NCBI GenBank assembly: GCA_949316495.1
Contig: OX439001.1
Span: 32,130,964-32,194,963, forward strand
From: Amphiduros pacificus
Taxonomy: Eukaryota > Annelida > Polychaeta > Phyllodocida > Hesionidae
Direction: 5' to 3'
DNA length: 64,000 bases
Positions 1-11,804 of this stretch are shown piece after piece. The translations under genes and the position numbers were made by a program. The notes below the pieces were generated by a model, which made no database searches, was not told the DNA's origin, and saw only the letters and a list, made by a program, of their open reading frames with translations. Position 1 is the stretch's first letter. Every line of letters starts with the position of its first letter.

Positions 1-3000
1 AAGCCTCCATCTTATGCCTGACAACAGGCCAAACATCATACCTAACAAGCCTCCATCTTATGCCAGACAACAGGCCAAGCATCATACCTAACAAGCCTCC
101 ATCTTATGCCTGACAACAGGCCAAACATCATACCTAACAAGCCTCCATCTTATGCCTGACAACAGGCCAAACATCATACCTAACAAGCCTCCATCTTATG
201 CCTGACAACAGGGCAAACATCATACCTAACAAGCCTCCATCTTATGCCTGACAACAGACCAAACATCATACCTAACAAGCCTCCATCTTATGCCTGACAA
301 CAGGCCAAACATCATATCTAACAAGCCCCCAACTTATGCCTGACAATAGGCCAAACATCCTATCTGACAAGCCCCCACCTTATGCCTGACAATAGGCCAA
401 ACATTCTATCTGACAAGTCCCAAACTTATGCCTGACAACAGGCCAAACATCCTATCTATCAAGCCCCCAACTTATGCCTGACAACAAGCCAAACATCCTA
501 TCTGACAAGTCCCCATCTTATGCCTGACAATAGGCCAAACATTCTATCTGACAAGCCCCCACCATATGCCTGACAATAGGCAGCCAAACATCCTATCTGA
601 CAAGCCCCCACCTTATGCCTGACAATAGGCCAACATCCTATCTGACAAGTCCCCACCTTATGCCTGACAATAGGCTAAACATCCTATCTGACAAGCCCCC
701 ACCTTATGCCTGACAATAGGCCAAACATCCTATCTGACAAGCCCCCATCTTATGCCTGACAATAGGCCAAACATCCTATCTGACAAGCCCCCAGCTTATG
801 CCTGACAATAGGCCAAACATCCTATCTGACAAGCCCCCATCTTATGCCTGACAATAGGCCTAACATCCTATCTGACAAGTCCCAAACTTATGCCTGACAA
901 CAGGCCAAACATCCTATCTATCAAGCCCCCAACTTATGCCTGACAACAAGCCAAACATCCTATCTGACAAGTCCCCACTTTATGCCTGACAACAGGCCTA
1001 ACATCCTATCTGACAAGCCCCCACCTTATGCCTGACAATAGGCCAAACATCCTATCTGACAAGTCCCCACCTTATGTCTGACAACAGGCCTTACATCCTA
1101 TCTGACAAGTCCCCACCTTATGCCTGACAACAGGCCAAACATCCTATCTGACAAGTCCCCACCTTATGCCTGACAATAGGCCAAACATCCTATCTGACAT
1201 CCTATCTGACAAGCCCCCACCATATGCCTGACAATAGGCAGCCAAACATCCTATCTGACAAGCCCCCACCTTATGCCTGACAACAGGCCTTACATCCTAT
1301 CTGACAAGTCCCCACCTTATGCCTGACAACAAGCCAAACATCCTATCTAACAAGCCTCCACCTTATGCCTGACAAAAGGCCTAACATCCTATCTGACAAG
1401 CCCCCACCTTATGCCTGACAACAGGCCAAACATCCTATCTGACAAGTCCCCACCTTATGCCTGACAACAGGCCAAACATCCTATCTGACAAGTCCCCACC
1501 TTATGCCTGACAATAGGCCAAACATCCTATCTGACATCCTATCTGACAAGCCCCCACCATATGCCTGACAATAGGCAGCCAAACATCCTATCTGACAAGT
1601 CCCCATCTTATGCCTGACAAAAGGCTAAACATCCTATCTGACAAGCCCCCATCTTATGCCTGACAATAGGCTAAACATCCTATCTGACAAGCCCCCACCA
1701 TATGCCTGACAATAGGCAGCCAAACATCCTATCTGACAAGCCCCCACCTTATGCCTGACAATAGGCCAAACATCCTATCTGACAAGCCCCCATCTTATGC
1801 CTGACAATAGGCCAAACATCCTATCTAACAAGCCCCCACCATATGCCTGACAACAGGCCAAACATCATACCTAACAAGCCTCCATCTTATGCCTGACAAT
1901 AGGCCAAACATCATACCTAACAAGCCCCCACCATATGCCTGACAATAGGCAGCCAAACATCCTATCTGACAAGCCTCCACCTTATGCCTGACAAAAGGCC
2001 TAACATCCTATCTGACAAGTCCCCACCTTATGCCTGACAACAGGCCAAACATCCTATCTGACAAGTCCCCACCATATGCCTGACAATAGGCAGCCAAACA
2101 TCCTATCTGACAAGCCCCCACCTTATGCCTGACAATAGGCAGCCAAACATCCTATCTGACAAGCCCCCACCTTATGCCTGACAATAGGCCAAACATCCTA
2201 TCTGACAAGTCCCCACCTTATGCCTGACAAAAGGCCTAAAATCCTATCTGACAAGTCCCCGCCTTATGCCTGACAACAGGCCAAACATCCTATCTGACAA
2301 GCCTCCACCTTATGCCCGACAACAGGCCAAACATCCTATCTGACAAGCCCCCACCTTATGCCTGACAACAGGCCAAACATCCTATCTAACAAGCCTCCAC
2401 CTTATGCCTGACAACAGGCCTAACATCCTATCTGACAAGCCCCCACCTTATGCCTGACAACAGGCCTAACATCCTATCTGACAAGCCCCCACCTTATGCC
2501 TGACAATAGGCCTTAACATCCTATCTGACAAGTCCCCACCTTATGCCTGACAACAGGCCAAACATCCTATCTGAAAAGTCCCCACCTTATGCCTGACAAT
2601 AGGCCAAACATCCTATCTGACATCCTATCTGACAAGCCCCCACCATATGCCTGACAATAGGCAGCCAAACATCCTATCTGACAAGTCCCCATCTTATGCC
2701 TGACAAAAGGCTAAACATCCTATCTGACAAGCCCCCATCTTATGCCTGACAATAGGCTAAACATCCTATCTGACAAGCCCCCACCATATGCCTGACAATA
2801 GGCAGCCAAACATCCTATCTGACAAGCCCCCACCTTATGCCTGACAATAGGCCAAACATCCTATCTGACAAGCCCCCATCTTATGCCTGACAATAGGCCA
2901 AACATCCTATCTAACAAGCCTCCACCTTATGCCTGACAAAAGGCCTAACATCCTATCTGACAAGTCCCCACCTTATGCCTGACAACAGGCCAAACATCCT

Positions 3001-6000
3001 ATCTGACAAGTCCCCACCATATGCCTGACAATAGGCAGCCAAACATCCTATCTGACAAGCCCCCACCTTATGCCTGACAATAGGCAGCCAAACATCCTAT
3101 CTGACAAGCCCCCACCTTATGCCTGACAACAGGCCAAACATCCTATCTGACAAGTCCCCACCTTATGCCTGACAAAAGGCCTAAAATCCTATCTGACAAG
3201 TCCCCACCTTATGCCTGACAATAGGCCAACATCCTATCTGACAAGTCCCCACCTTATGCCTGACAACAGGCCAAACATCCTATCTGACAAGCCTCCACCT
3301 TATGCTCGACAACAGGCCAAACATCCTATCTGACAAGCCCCCACCTTATGCCTGACAACAGGCCAAACATCCTATCTTACAAGCCTCCACCTTATGCCTG
3401 ACAACAGGCCTAACATCCTATCTGACAAGCCCCCACCTTATGCCTGACAACAGGCCTAACATCCTATCTGACAAGCCCCCACCTTATGCCTGACAATAGG
3501 CCTTAACATCCTATCTGACAAGCCCCCACCTTATGCCTGACAACAGGCCAAACATACTATCTGACAAGCCCCCATCTTATGCCTGACAATAGGCCAAACA
3601 TCCTATCTGACAAGCCCCCACCTTATGCCTGACAATAGGCCTAACATCCTATCTGACAAGTCCCCACCTTATGCCTGACAATAGGCCTAACATCCTATCT
3701 GACAAGTCCCCACCTTATGCCTGACAACAGGCCTAACATCCTATCTGACAAGCCCCCACCTTATGCCTGACAATAGGCCTAACATCCTATCTGACAAGCC
3801 CCCACCTTATGCCTGACAATAGGCCAAACATCCTATCTGACAAGCCCCCATCTTATGCCTGACAATAGGCCAACATCCTATCTGACAAGCCCCCACATTA
3901 TGCCTGACAACAGGCCAAACATCCTATCTAACAAGCCCCCACATTATGCCTGACAACAGGCCTAACATCCTATCTGACAAGCCCCCACCTTATGCCTGAC
4001 AATAGGCCAAACATCCTATCTGACAAGCCCCCACCTTATGCCTGACAATAGGCCTAACATCCTATCTGACAAGCCCCCACATTATGCCTGACAACAGGCC
4101 AAACATCCTATCTAACAAGCCCCCACATTATGCCTGACAACAGGCCTAACATCCTATCTGACAAGCCCCCACCTTATACCTGACAATAGGCCAAACATCC
4201 TATCTGACAAGTCCCCACCTTATCCTTACAATAGGCCTAACATCCTATCTGACAAGCCCCCACCTTATGCCTGATAATAGGCCTTAACATCCTATCTGAC
4301 AAGTCCCCACCTTATGTCTGACAACAGGCCTAACATCCTATCTGACAAGTCCCCACCTTATGCCTGACAACAGGCCAAACATCCTATCTGACAAGTCCCC
4401 ACCATATGCCTGACAATAGGCAGCCAAACATCCTATCTGACAAGCCCCCACCTTATGCCTGACAATAGGCAGCCAAACATCCTATCTGACAAGCCCCCAC
4501 CTTATGCCTGACAACAGGCCAAACATCCTATCTGACAAGTCCCCACCTTATGCCTGACAAAAGGCCTAAAATCCTATCTGACAAGTCCCCACCTTATGCC
4601 TGACAATAGGCCAACATCCTATCTGACAAGTCCCCACCTTATGCCTGACAACAGGCCAAACATCCTATCTGACAAGCCTCCACCTTATGCCCGACAACAG
4701 GCCAAACATCCTATCTGACAAGCCCCCACCTTATGCCTGACAACAGGCCAAACATCCTATCTAACAAGCCTCCACCTTATGCCTGACAACAGGCCTAACA
4801 TCCTATCTGACAAGCCCCCACCTTATGCCTGACAACAGGCCTAACATCCTATCTGACAAGCCCCCACCTTATGCCTGACAATAGGCCTTAACATCCTATC
4901 TGACAAGCCCCCACCTTATGCCTGACAACAGGCCAAACATCCTATCTGACAAGCCCCCACCTTATGCCTGACAACAGGCCAAACATCCTATCTGACAAGT
5001 CCCCACCTTATGCCTGACAACAGGCCTAACATCCTATCTGACAAGCCCCCACCTTATGCCTGACAATAGGCCAAACATCCTATCTGACAAGCCCCCACCT
5101 TATGCCTGACAATAGGCCTAACATCCTATCTGACAAGCCCCCACATTATGCCTGACAACAGGCCAAACATCCTATCTAACAAGCCCCCACATTATGCCTG
5201 ACAACAGGCCTAACATCCTATCTGACAAGCCCCCACCTTATACCTGACAATAGGCCAAACATCCTATCTGACAAGTCCCCACCTTTTCCTTACAATAGGC
5301 CTAACATCCTATCTGACAAGCCCCCACCTTATGCCTGACAATAGGCCTTAACATCCTATCTGACAAGTCCCCACCTTATGCCTGACAACAGGCCTAACAC
5401 CCTATATGACAAGTCCCCACATTATGCCTGACAACAGGCCTAACATCCTATCTGACAATTCACCACCTTATGCCTGACAATAGGCCAAACCTATCTGACA
5501 AGCCCCCACCTTATGCCTGACAATAGGCCAAACATCCTATCTGACACGCCCCCACCTTATACCTGACAATAGGCCAAACATCCTATCTGACAAGTCCCCA
5601 CCTTATGCCTGACAAAAGGCCAAACATCCTATCTGACAAGCCCCCACATTATGCCTGACAACAGGCCAAACATCCTATCTAACAAGCCCCCACATTATGC
5701 CTGACAATAGGCCAAACATCCTATCTGACAAGCCCCCACCTTATGCCTGACAATAGGCAGCCAAACATCCTATCTGACAAGCCCCCACATTATGCCTGAC
5801 AATAGGCCAAACATCCTATCTGACAAGTCCCCACCTTATGCCTGACAAAAGGCCAAACATCCTATCTGACAAGCCCCCATCTTATGCCTGACAATAGGCC
5901 AAACATCCTATCTGACAAGCCCCCACCTTATGCCTGTCAATAGGCCAAACATCCTATCTGACAAGCCCCCACCTTATGCCTGACAATAGGCCTAACATCC

Positions 6001-6790
6001 TATCTGACAAGCCCCCACATTATGCCTGACAACAGGCCTAACATCCTATCTGACAAGCCCCCACCTTATGCCTGACAATAGGCCAAACATTCTATCTGAC
6101 ACGCCCCCACCTTATACCTGACAATAGGCCAAACATCCTATCTGACAAGTCCCCACATTATGCCTGACAACAGGCCTAACATCCTATCTGACAATTCACC
6201 ACCTTATGCCTGACAATAGGCCAAACCTATCTGACAAGCCCCCACCTTATGCCTGACAATAGGCCTAACATCCTATCTGACACGCCCCCACCTTATACCT
6301 GACAATAGGCCAAACATCCTATCTGACACGCCCCCACCTTATACCTGACAATAGGCCAAACATCTTATCTGACAAGTCCCCACCTTATGCCTGACAACAG
6401 GCCAAACATCCTATCTGACAAGTCCCCACCTTATGCCTGACAACAGGCCTAACATCCTATCTGACAAGCCCCCACATTATGCCTGACAACAGGCCAAACA
6501 TCCTATCTGACAAGCCCCCACCTTATGCCTGACAATAGGCCTAACATCCTATCTGACAAGCCCCCACATTATGCCTGACAATAGGCCAAACATCCTATCT
6601 GACAAGCCCCCACATTATGCCTGACAACAGGCCAAACATCCTATCTGACAAGCCCCCACCTTATGCCTGACAACAGGCCTAACATCCTATCTGACAAGCC
6701 CCCACCTTATGCCTGACAATAGGCTTAACATCCTATCTTACAAGCCCCCACATTATGCCTGACAACAGGCTAATCATCCAATCTAACAAG
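1..6790. repeat. 45-46 bp minisatellite array, about 145 units
   Basis: The whole stretch is one tandem array. The unit reads roughly AACATCCTATCTGACAAG, then CCCCCACCTTATGCCTGACA, then ATAGGCC. Most units are 45-46 bp; a 49-bp class carries GGCAGCC. Unit types recur in the same order at intervals of about 1 kb, so there is higher-order structure. Each unit contains GCCTG-ACAA-CAGGC, or a TAGGC variant, which can fold into a 5-bp hairpin. The first units (1-330) are a distinct subfamily (AACAAGCCTCCATC). No open frame crosses the array. Its left end lies outside the window. Confidence 0.98.
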
Positions 6791-8579
6791 CTCGTTTGAT
6801 GCGCTCATTCTTCTCCTAATTCACAACAAAATTACAAAATATATAATTCTAGGGTACGGGATAAACACATTTGATATCCTTTGACCATTTGTCGTGGAAA
6901 AAATGTTCAATATTTTGTTTTGCAAAAAGGAAAAAAAAATATGCAAGAAATGAGCGCATCAATCGGAACTTTCGGAACTTTCGTTGCTACTTCAAGATAA
7001 TTCAATGTATTCTTACTGTAAATATATTTTTAAAAACCGACATCAATTTTATAATCAACTCAACAATATCTAATATATCATATGATTTCAGTAATAACCT
7101 TTGTTTTCACATATTCAGCATGCTTCATGCTCATTTACGTGGAACATAATCCTCTTTTTTTCAACGACGTGAAAAGTTTTTTTTAGACTGGCAATTCCAT
7201 CTGCATTCCAACGACACTGTGACCTTCGTTGCATTTTGCCCTATATTACCTAAAATCATTTGAGGGTAAATTAGTTTCAATGACAATTGTAAATTAACTC
7301 ACCAACTGCTTGTTGCGCTCCTCCGTTGCCATCCAACAGAACATTCTGAGTCGTTGAACGGCTAATTAATTCTCAAAATTTTCTGAACTCCTTCTGTCAA
7401 ACTGCGCGCTTCTATTCTGTCTTCTGTGTTGCTATCACGTGATTGCCTAGCAACATTTGACCTCACACGTTCCAGTGGTGAAACTTATTCTCTTATTCAC
7501 CGAAAAGACGGCGCTGTGAGAAGAGTGGAATGACCTTTTTGCCCATTGTCCACCCTCTGTCCGTGGCATTGAATTTAACTTCACCGCAGAGTGGAGTGTG
7601 ATTCTGATAGAGCGACACCTGGCGGTCATAAAAGAAATGGAGGGCAATATGAAGCTCTGGCACAGTCACAGTGTGAGGTGCAGCGTTGACGCAATCAACG
7701 TTTCTTAGCGGGAGAGTTATACCTAATCAATGAACGTATATGACATATGCGTTTTTTGTTATAATGTCAACAATAAAATTTGACTGTCTTTCGGACCTCC
7801 TCACGTCTGTGTGGGCCCTTGCAGCATAAAAAGGTCCATGAGGAATGATCCAATGATAATAATGCCAACTTTGACAAACATAGACCACTCATACGAGATG
7901 ATTCATTAATCCAGAACCAATCTTTCTGTTAAGACTGATCTAAATTTCCATCATTCTGAAAGCTATCAAAATTAACACCCATCCATTTCTTGAATCAAAA
8001 AATTATGAATAAACAATCTATAGTAGTATTAGTATAATTTTAATTAGCCTTTTCCAAATCTCCTAATTCAGAGCATGTTTTGTCACCTTCATCCTAATCC
8101 AGGATTGACTGTTACCTTCCCTTCTGAACATTTTATACTATGAGGTCCAGGGACTGGAATGGTGTTCAGAATTGTACCATTTTTACACACATCTCAATCC
8201 TAAATTTCCCTTAGTTATTTTTTAAATCCCACCCACTGACTATCTATGTCAGTTTTGCATGTTTCTTGATCAAAGGAACATAAGTGTCACCTGCTGGGAG
8301 AGTAGGCTAGTGCTTATGTTCTCAGCAAAGGTGTGGTAATTAAGGTGTGGTAATTAAGCTGCCTCACCATGCTCTTGTACACAAGACACTTGGGTACAGT
8401 ATCTGTTTATACAATTATAATAATAATAATTAAGTTTAATATTTCTATATTCTGTGTGGTATTTACAGATGATGGTTAATTGGTTTACAAATCATGTTGT
8501 CACTAAGATCATGTAGTGGCAATATTTGGTCAAGCATCCTGTATAATCCTGTATCATTACTTAAGATGGCTGCCTGACC
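6791..8579. other. Intergenic, no gene seen
   Basis: AT-rich sequence after the minisatellite, with no convincing coding frame. The part from about 7300 to 7700 is richer in G+C and CpG, and holds a CACGTG E-box overlapping an X-box-like motif. It could be a promoter or first-exon region, but no splice-linked coding exon was found on either strand. Confidence 0.5.
7442..7454 (-). promoter_or_regulatory. X-box-like (RFX) motif next to an E-box
   Basis: Read on the minus strand this is GTTGCTAGGCAAT, two RFX-type half sites with a one-base spacer; the last base departs from the consensus. CACGTG lies immediately beside it. RFX proteins control ciliary genes in animals. No adjacent gene is identified, so function is unproven. 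Confidence 0.3.
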
Positions 8580-9311
8580 TACCCAGCTAATAATTTTACA
8601 TTTTTCCACATTGTGAGCATATTGTGTTTTGGTGCTGAGCACGTTGTAACATGACGTTGTATGGACGTAGATCTGTGAACACCAGATGACGTTATGAGCA
8701 TGTTTTTTCTACGTTGTGAGCATGTGCTCAGCACATGCTTAGACCGTTGTGAACACGTGCTGAGCACGTTGTGAGGATGTTGTAAACTGACATGTTTTGA
8801 AATGTGACAAGACGATGCTGAGCATGTTGCAAGCACGTGGTACAACATCTTCTAGCATATCAACTGGCATGTTATGCTGATTTGTTTTACATTGTCTGAA
8901 ATTGTATGGATATATTTTGCAGAAGATAATAGCAATAAACTTCTATCACAACAAAAGACATGATCAGACATTTTTTTATCATATTTTAGTCAATTAGAAA
9001 ATTACTTCTTATCAAATTGTTACAGATCGCCATTTTCTGTAGTACTGCGCAGCCACCTATATTGGCCAATTTACCGGTAATCACCACCAGTTTTCTTCTA
9101 AGTGCTCACCACGTTGTCAGCAAGTGGCCAAAAAATGTTGCAAGACAAGGTATTGACAACTTTGTCAACACGTAGAACAACAACGTTGTTATTAGGTCAG
9201 TCCACAACATTATCCTTCTCCGTGCTCAGCACATTGAAAAAACATAGAAAGACAACTAAATCTTATTTCTACATGCTCACAACGTTGTTTATACATTGTG
9301 TTACCTGGGTA
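8580..9311. mobile_element. TA-flanked MITE rich in CACGTTGTGAGCACGTG motifs, copy 1
   Basis: The ends are TACCCAGCTAA and, on the other strand, TACCCAGGTAA, so there are terminal inverted repeats flanked by TA as in Tc1/mariner-type elements. The interior consists of many diverged, partly palindromic copies of CACGTTGTGAGCACGTG-like words in both orientations. A second copy lies inverted at 36545-37367. No transposase is encoded, so it is non-autonomous. The superfamily is inferred only from the ends and the TA. Confidence 0.7.
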
Positions 9312-11804
9312 GTCACCTGTGACTGACTGAGAAAAATACATTTACATACTAAAGGACTGTGGCTATAGTGATGTGGTGTATAAATGTATGAACTATCACA
9401 GCCCATGGATGTCACAGAATAATTGGATTTATTCCCAAACATTGCATGGAAGTTTACAACATTTGGTCAAGCATAGCTATTGCCTGGCACCAGTGGTCAA
9501 GTATACTCATGCATGGCTCAATATGTGCATGCAATATCCCTGCGCGACCTCATACAGTCATGCTCATGTGTTATATACGTTTGTTTCCAACTGCTGATAT
9601 GGTAACCAGCAAACAAGGATCAAAGGTTCAATCCCCCCAATGTCCTTGATACTATGTTACCTTATATAACTTAACTCAGTACTGCTGTGTATGTGCTGAG
9701 AGCAATATAACTATTATTATTATTGCTCTCAAGTATGTGATAAGGTTGGGGTCTGATCACTGCCCTACTTAGTCAGAGTTGGCAGAAAGCCAAAAGATCA
9801 AAGATTCATGCCCCCTGATGTTACATTTAGAAGGTTACCCCGGTATGTACAACCAACCACCAGCAACCAAGGATCAAAGGATCTCCCCCCAATGTCCCAG
9901 ATAATATGTAACCTTATCTAACTTGCAGGGGACGAGGAAACTAACAGGAAAACAGGTAACACTATTGATAGATTACTGCTCAATACATTTGTAGCATGGC
10001 CTGCAGTTTGAAGAAAGAATAATTCATTTTTTCCTCTTATAAGAATAAGAGTCATGGCTGACTTAGAGGCTGCTGGCATATTTGCATAGGCCAGTTTGAC
10101 CATGATGTGTTTGACTGTGACAAAGAATTGTCTCCCCGAGTTCAACCCTGGCTGGAAGAAATGCATGAGCTCTGATCACTCTATAACCACTCAAATTCAT
10201 GAAATATCCTTCAAGAAGGCTAATTAACCCCGACTGCTGAACAAGTACAAAGCAATTAAATGGGCAGTGGAACTCAATAGAGGGACCATCCATAATACAA
10301 AAATGTTTAATTTAAAAAGGTTTTTCATTGGCTGGTACTACTCTAGACAAGATGGCTGCTGTCAGAAAATGATGATTCCAATTTGTAAAATTTGGGAATC
10401 ATCTCTCAAATTATTCTTTCCATGTCTCCTATTCATGATATTTAAATTGCTTATCCAAAAGTTAACAAGGTTTCCTTCCCATAAAATAAAACAGACACAA
10501 TTTCTTGCATTTAAACATTTTTTTCATTCAGTCTCAATCTTTAAATTTTATGTGCAAATTTCACATTCAAAACTGTCAAAGTTTACAAAAAATAAACATA
10601 ACTACATTGCTTTAATATGCAGAAAATAATAAAAGGTTACACAACCAGTACCATATTTACTAAAATATAAGACAACTCGAATATAAGATCCTCCAAATTA
10701 ATGTGAATATGCTTGAAAAGGCCAATTTTCGATTCTAAGAAGAGTCGGTTTTTCTTGAGACATCGGCATTCTCCGAATTGTTCATGATATACACTTATTT
10801 AATGGAGGCGAACTACTGTTGACACGTGATATAATTTTTCTTTGTGTATTATAAGCCAAAGATATTAATTATATCACTTTTAAAATATGGTAAATATGTT
10901 AATCATATAATAGTGACATAACTTCTTACTTTTCTGCTCCTTCAAAAAAAATTATTTTCCATGTCTAACATTTGTTAGATGTACATTATTCATAATATAT
11001 TAATGCATTTAATAAAACAATCTATTTTGGAATGTGCCGCATTTTCCATTTGAACAGTACAGTGATATCTTTCAAACCAGAGTTTTCTGCACATCATTCA
11101 GTATATGTCATGAAACATTAAATAATCATATTATCCCTAATATTGAATCACATGAAATGTCAAAAAACAATCTTACATTCTCCCTTGTTTGGCTTCATAA
11201 CAATTTTCTTCATAACAAAAAAAGTTGATATACAATTGTCAAGTTCAAATTGAAAAGACACCAATGAGTAAAATTAAATACACTTAAACACATTATTATG
11301 TTTAAACAAATTTCACAATGTTTGTTTCTTTTTATCACATATCTATTTATAATGCTAAGACTATCGTACACACATCTGGTTTGCTGACCATTCACAGCAG
11401 TCGAGACAAAGATAGGGTCGAAGACTGATTTTTTTAACAATCAGAAATCAGTTTCAAACTGTAACAAGAAGTGTCCATTGATGCAATGGCAGGAACATGT
11501 TGCCAGCATATACAATACAGACAATCTCTAAGTTGTCATAAAAAGCACTCCCTTTCCTTCCCCAAGATCAACCCCAACCCCCCTCCTTCCACCCCCCCAA
11601 AAAAAATATGCTGATGGATGGTCTTTAGTACACATATTTCAGGTGGTTAAATCTAAAAAAACAAATACACCCAAAAGCAATAGTTGTGACATCTATATTT
11701 CTCTACTAAAATTATGAATATTGATGTATTTCCATAATTTCCATTAATGGTGGGCAATTATAAAGTACGGAACGATGGCACATGTATTAGCTGGCTGTCT
11801 ATGT
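9312..11804. other. Intergenic, with SINE-like remnants near 9.6-9.9 kb
   Basis: No coding gene seen. Between about 9590 and 9900 a motif like GGATCAAAGGTTCAATCCCC occurs three times in diverged form. It resembles a Pol III B box, and one copy follows an A-box-like TAGTCAGAGTTGG (near 9770), so tRNA-derived SINE debris is likely. The remainder (10-11.8 kb) is AT-rich and contains the 3' flank of the minus-strand MVP-A gene. Confidence 0.45.

Noticed and set aside
1-6790. CRISPR-like array
   Set aside because: Units vary throughout, with no constant repeat and unique spacer pattern, and the genes are those of an animal.
6871-7149. 92-codon plus-strand frame after the minisatellite
   Set aside because: Phe/Ile/Asn-rich composition typical of AT-rich noise; no motif or splice context.
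9590-9900. Complete tRNA gene
   Set aside because: A- and B-box-like words are present, but no cloverleaf with acceptor pairing could be drawn; SINE debris is the better reading.
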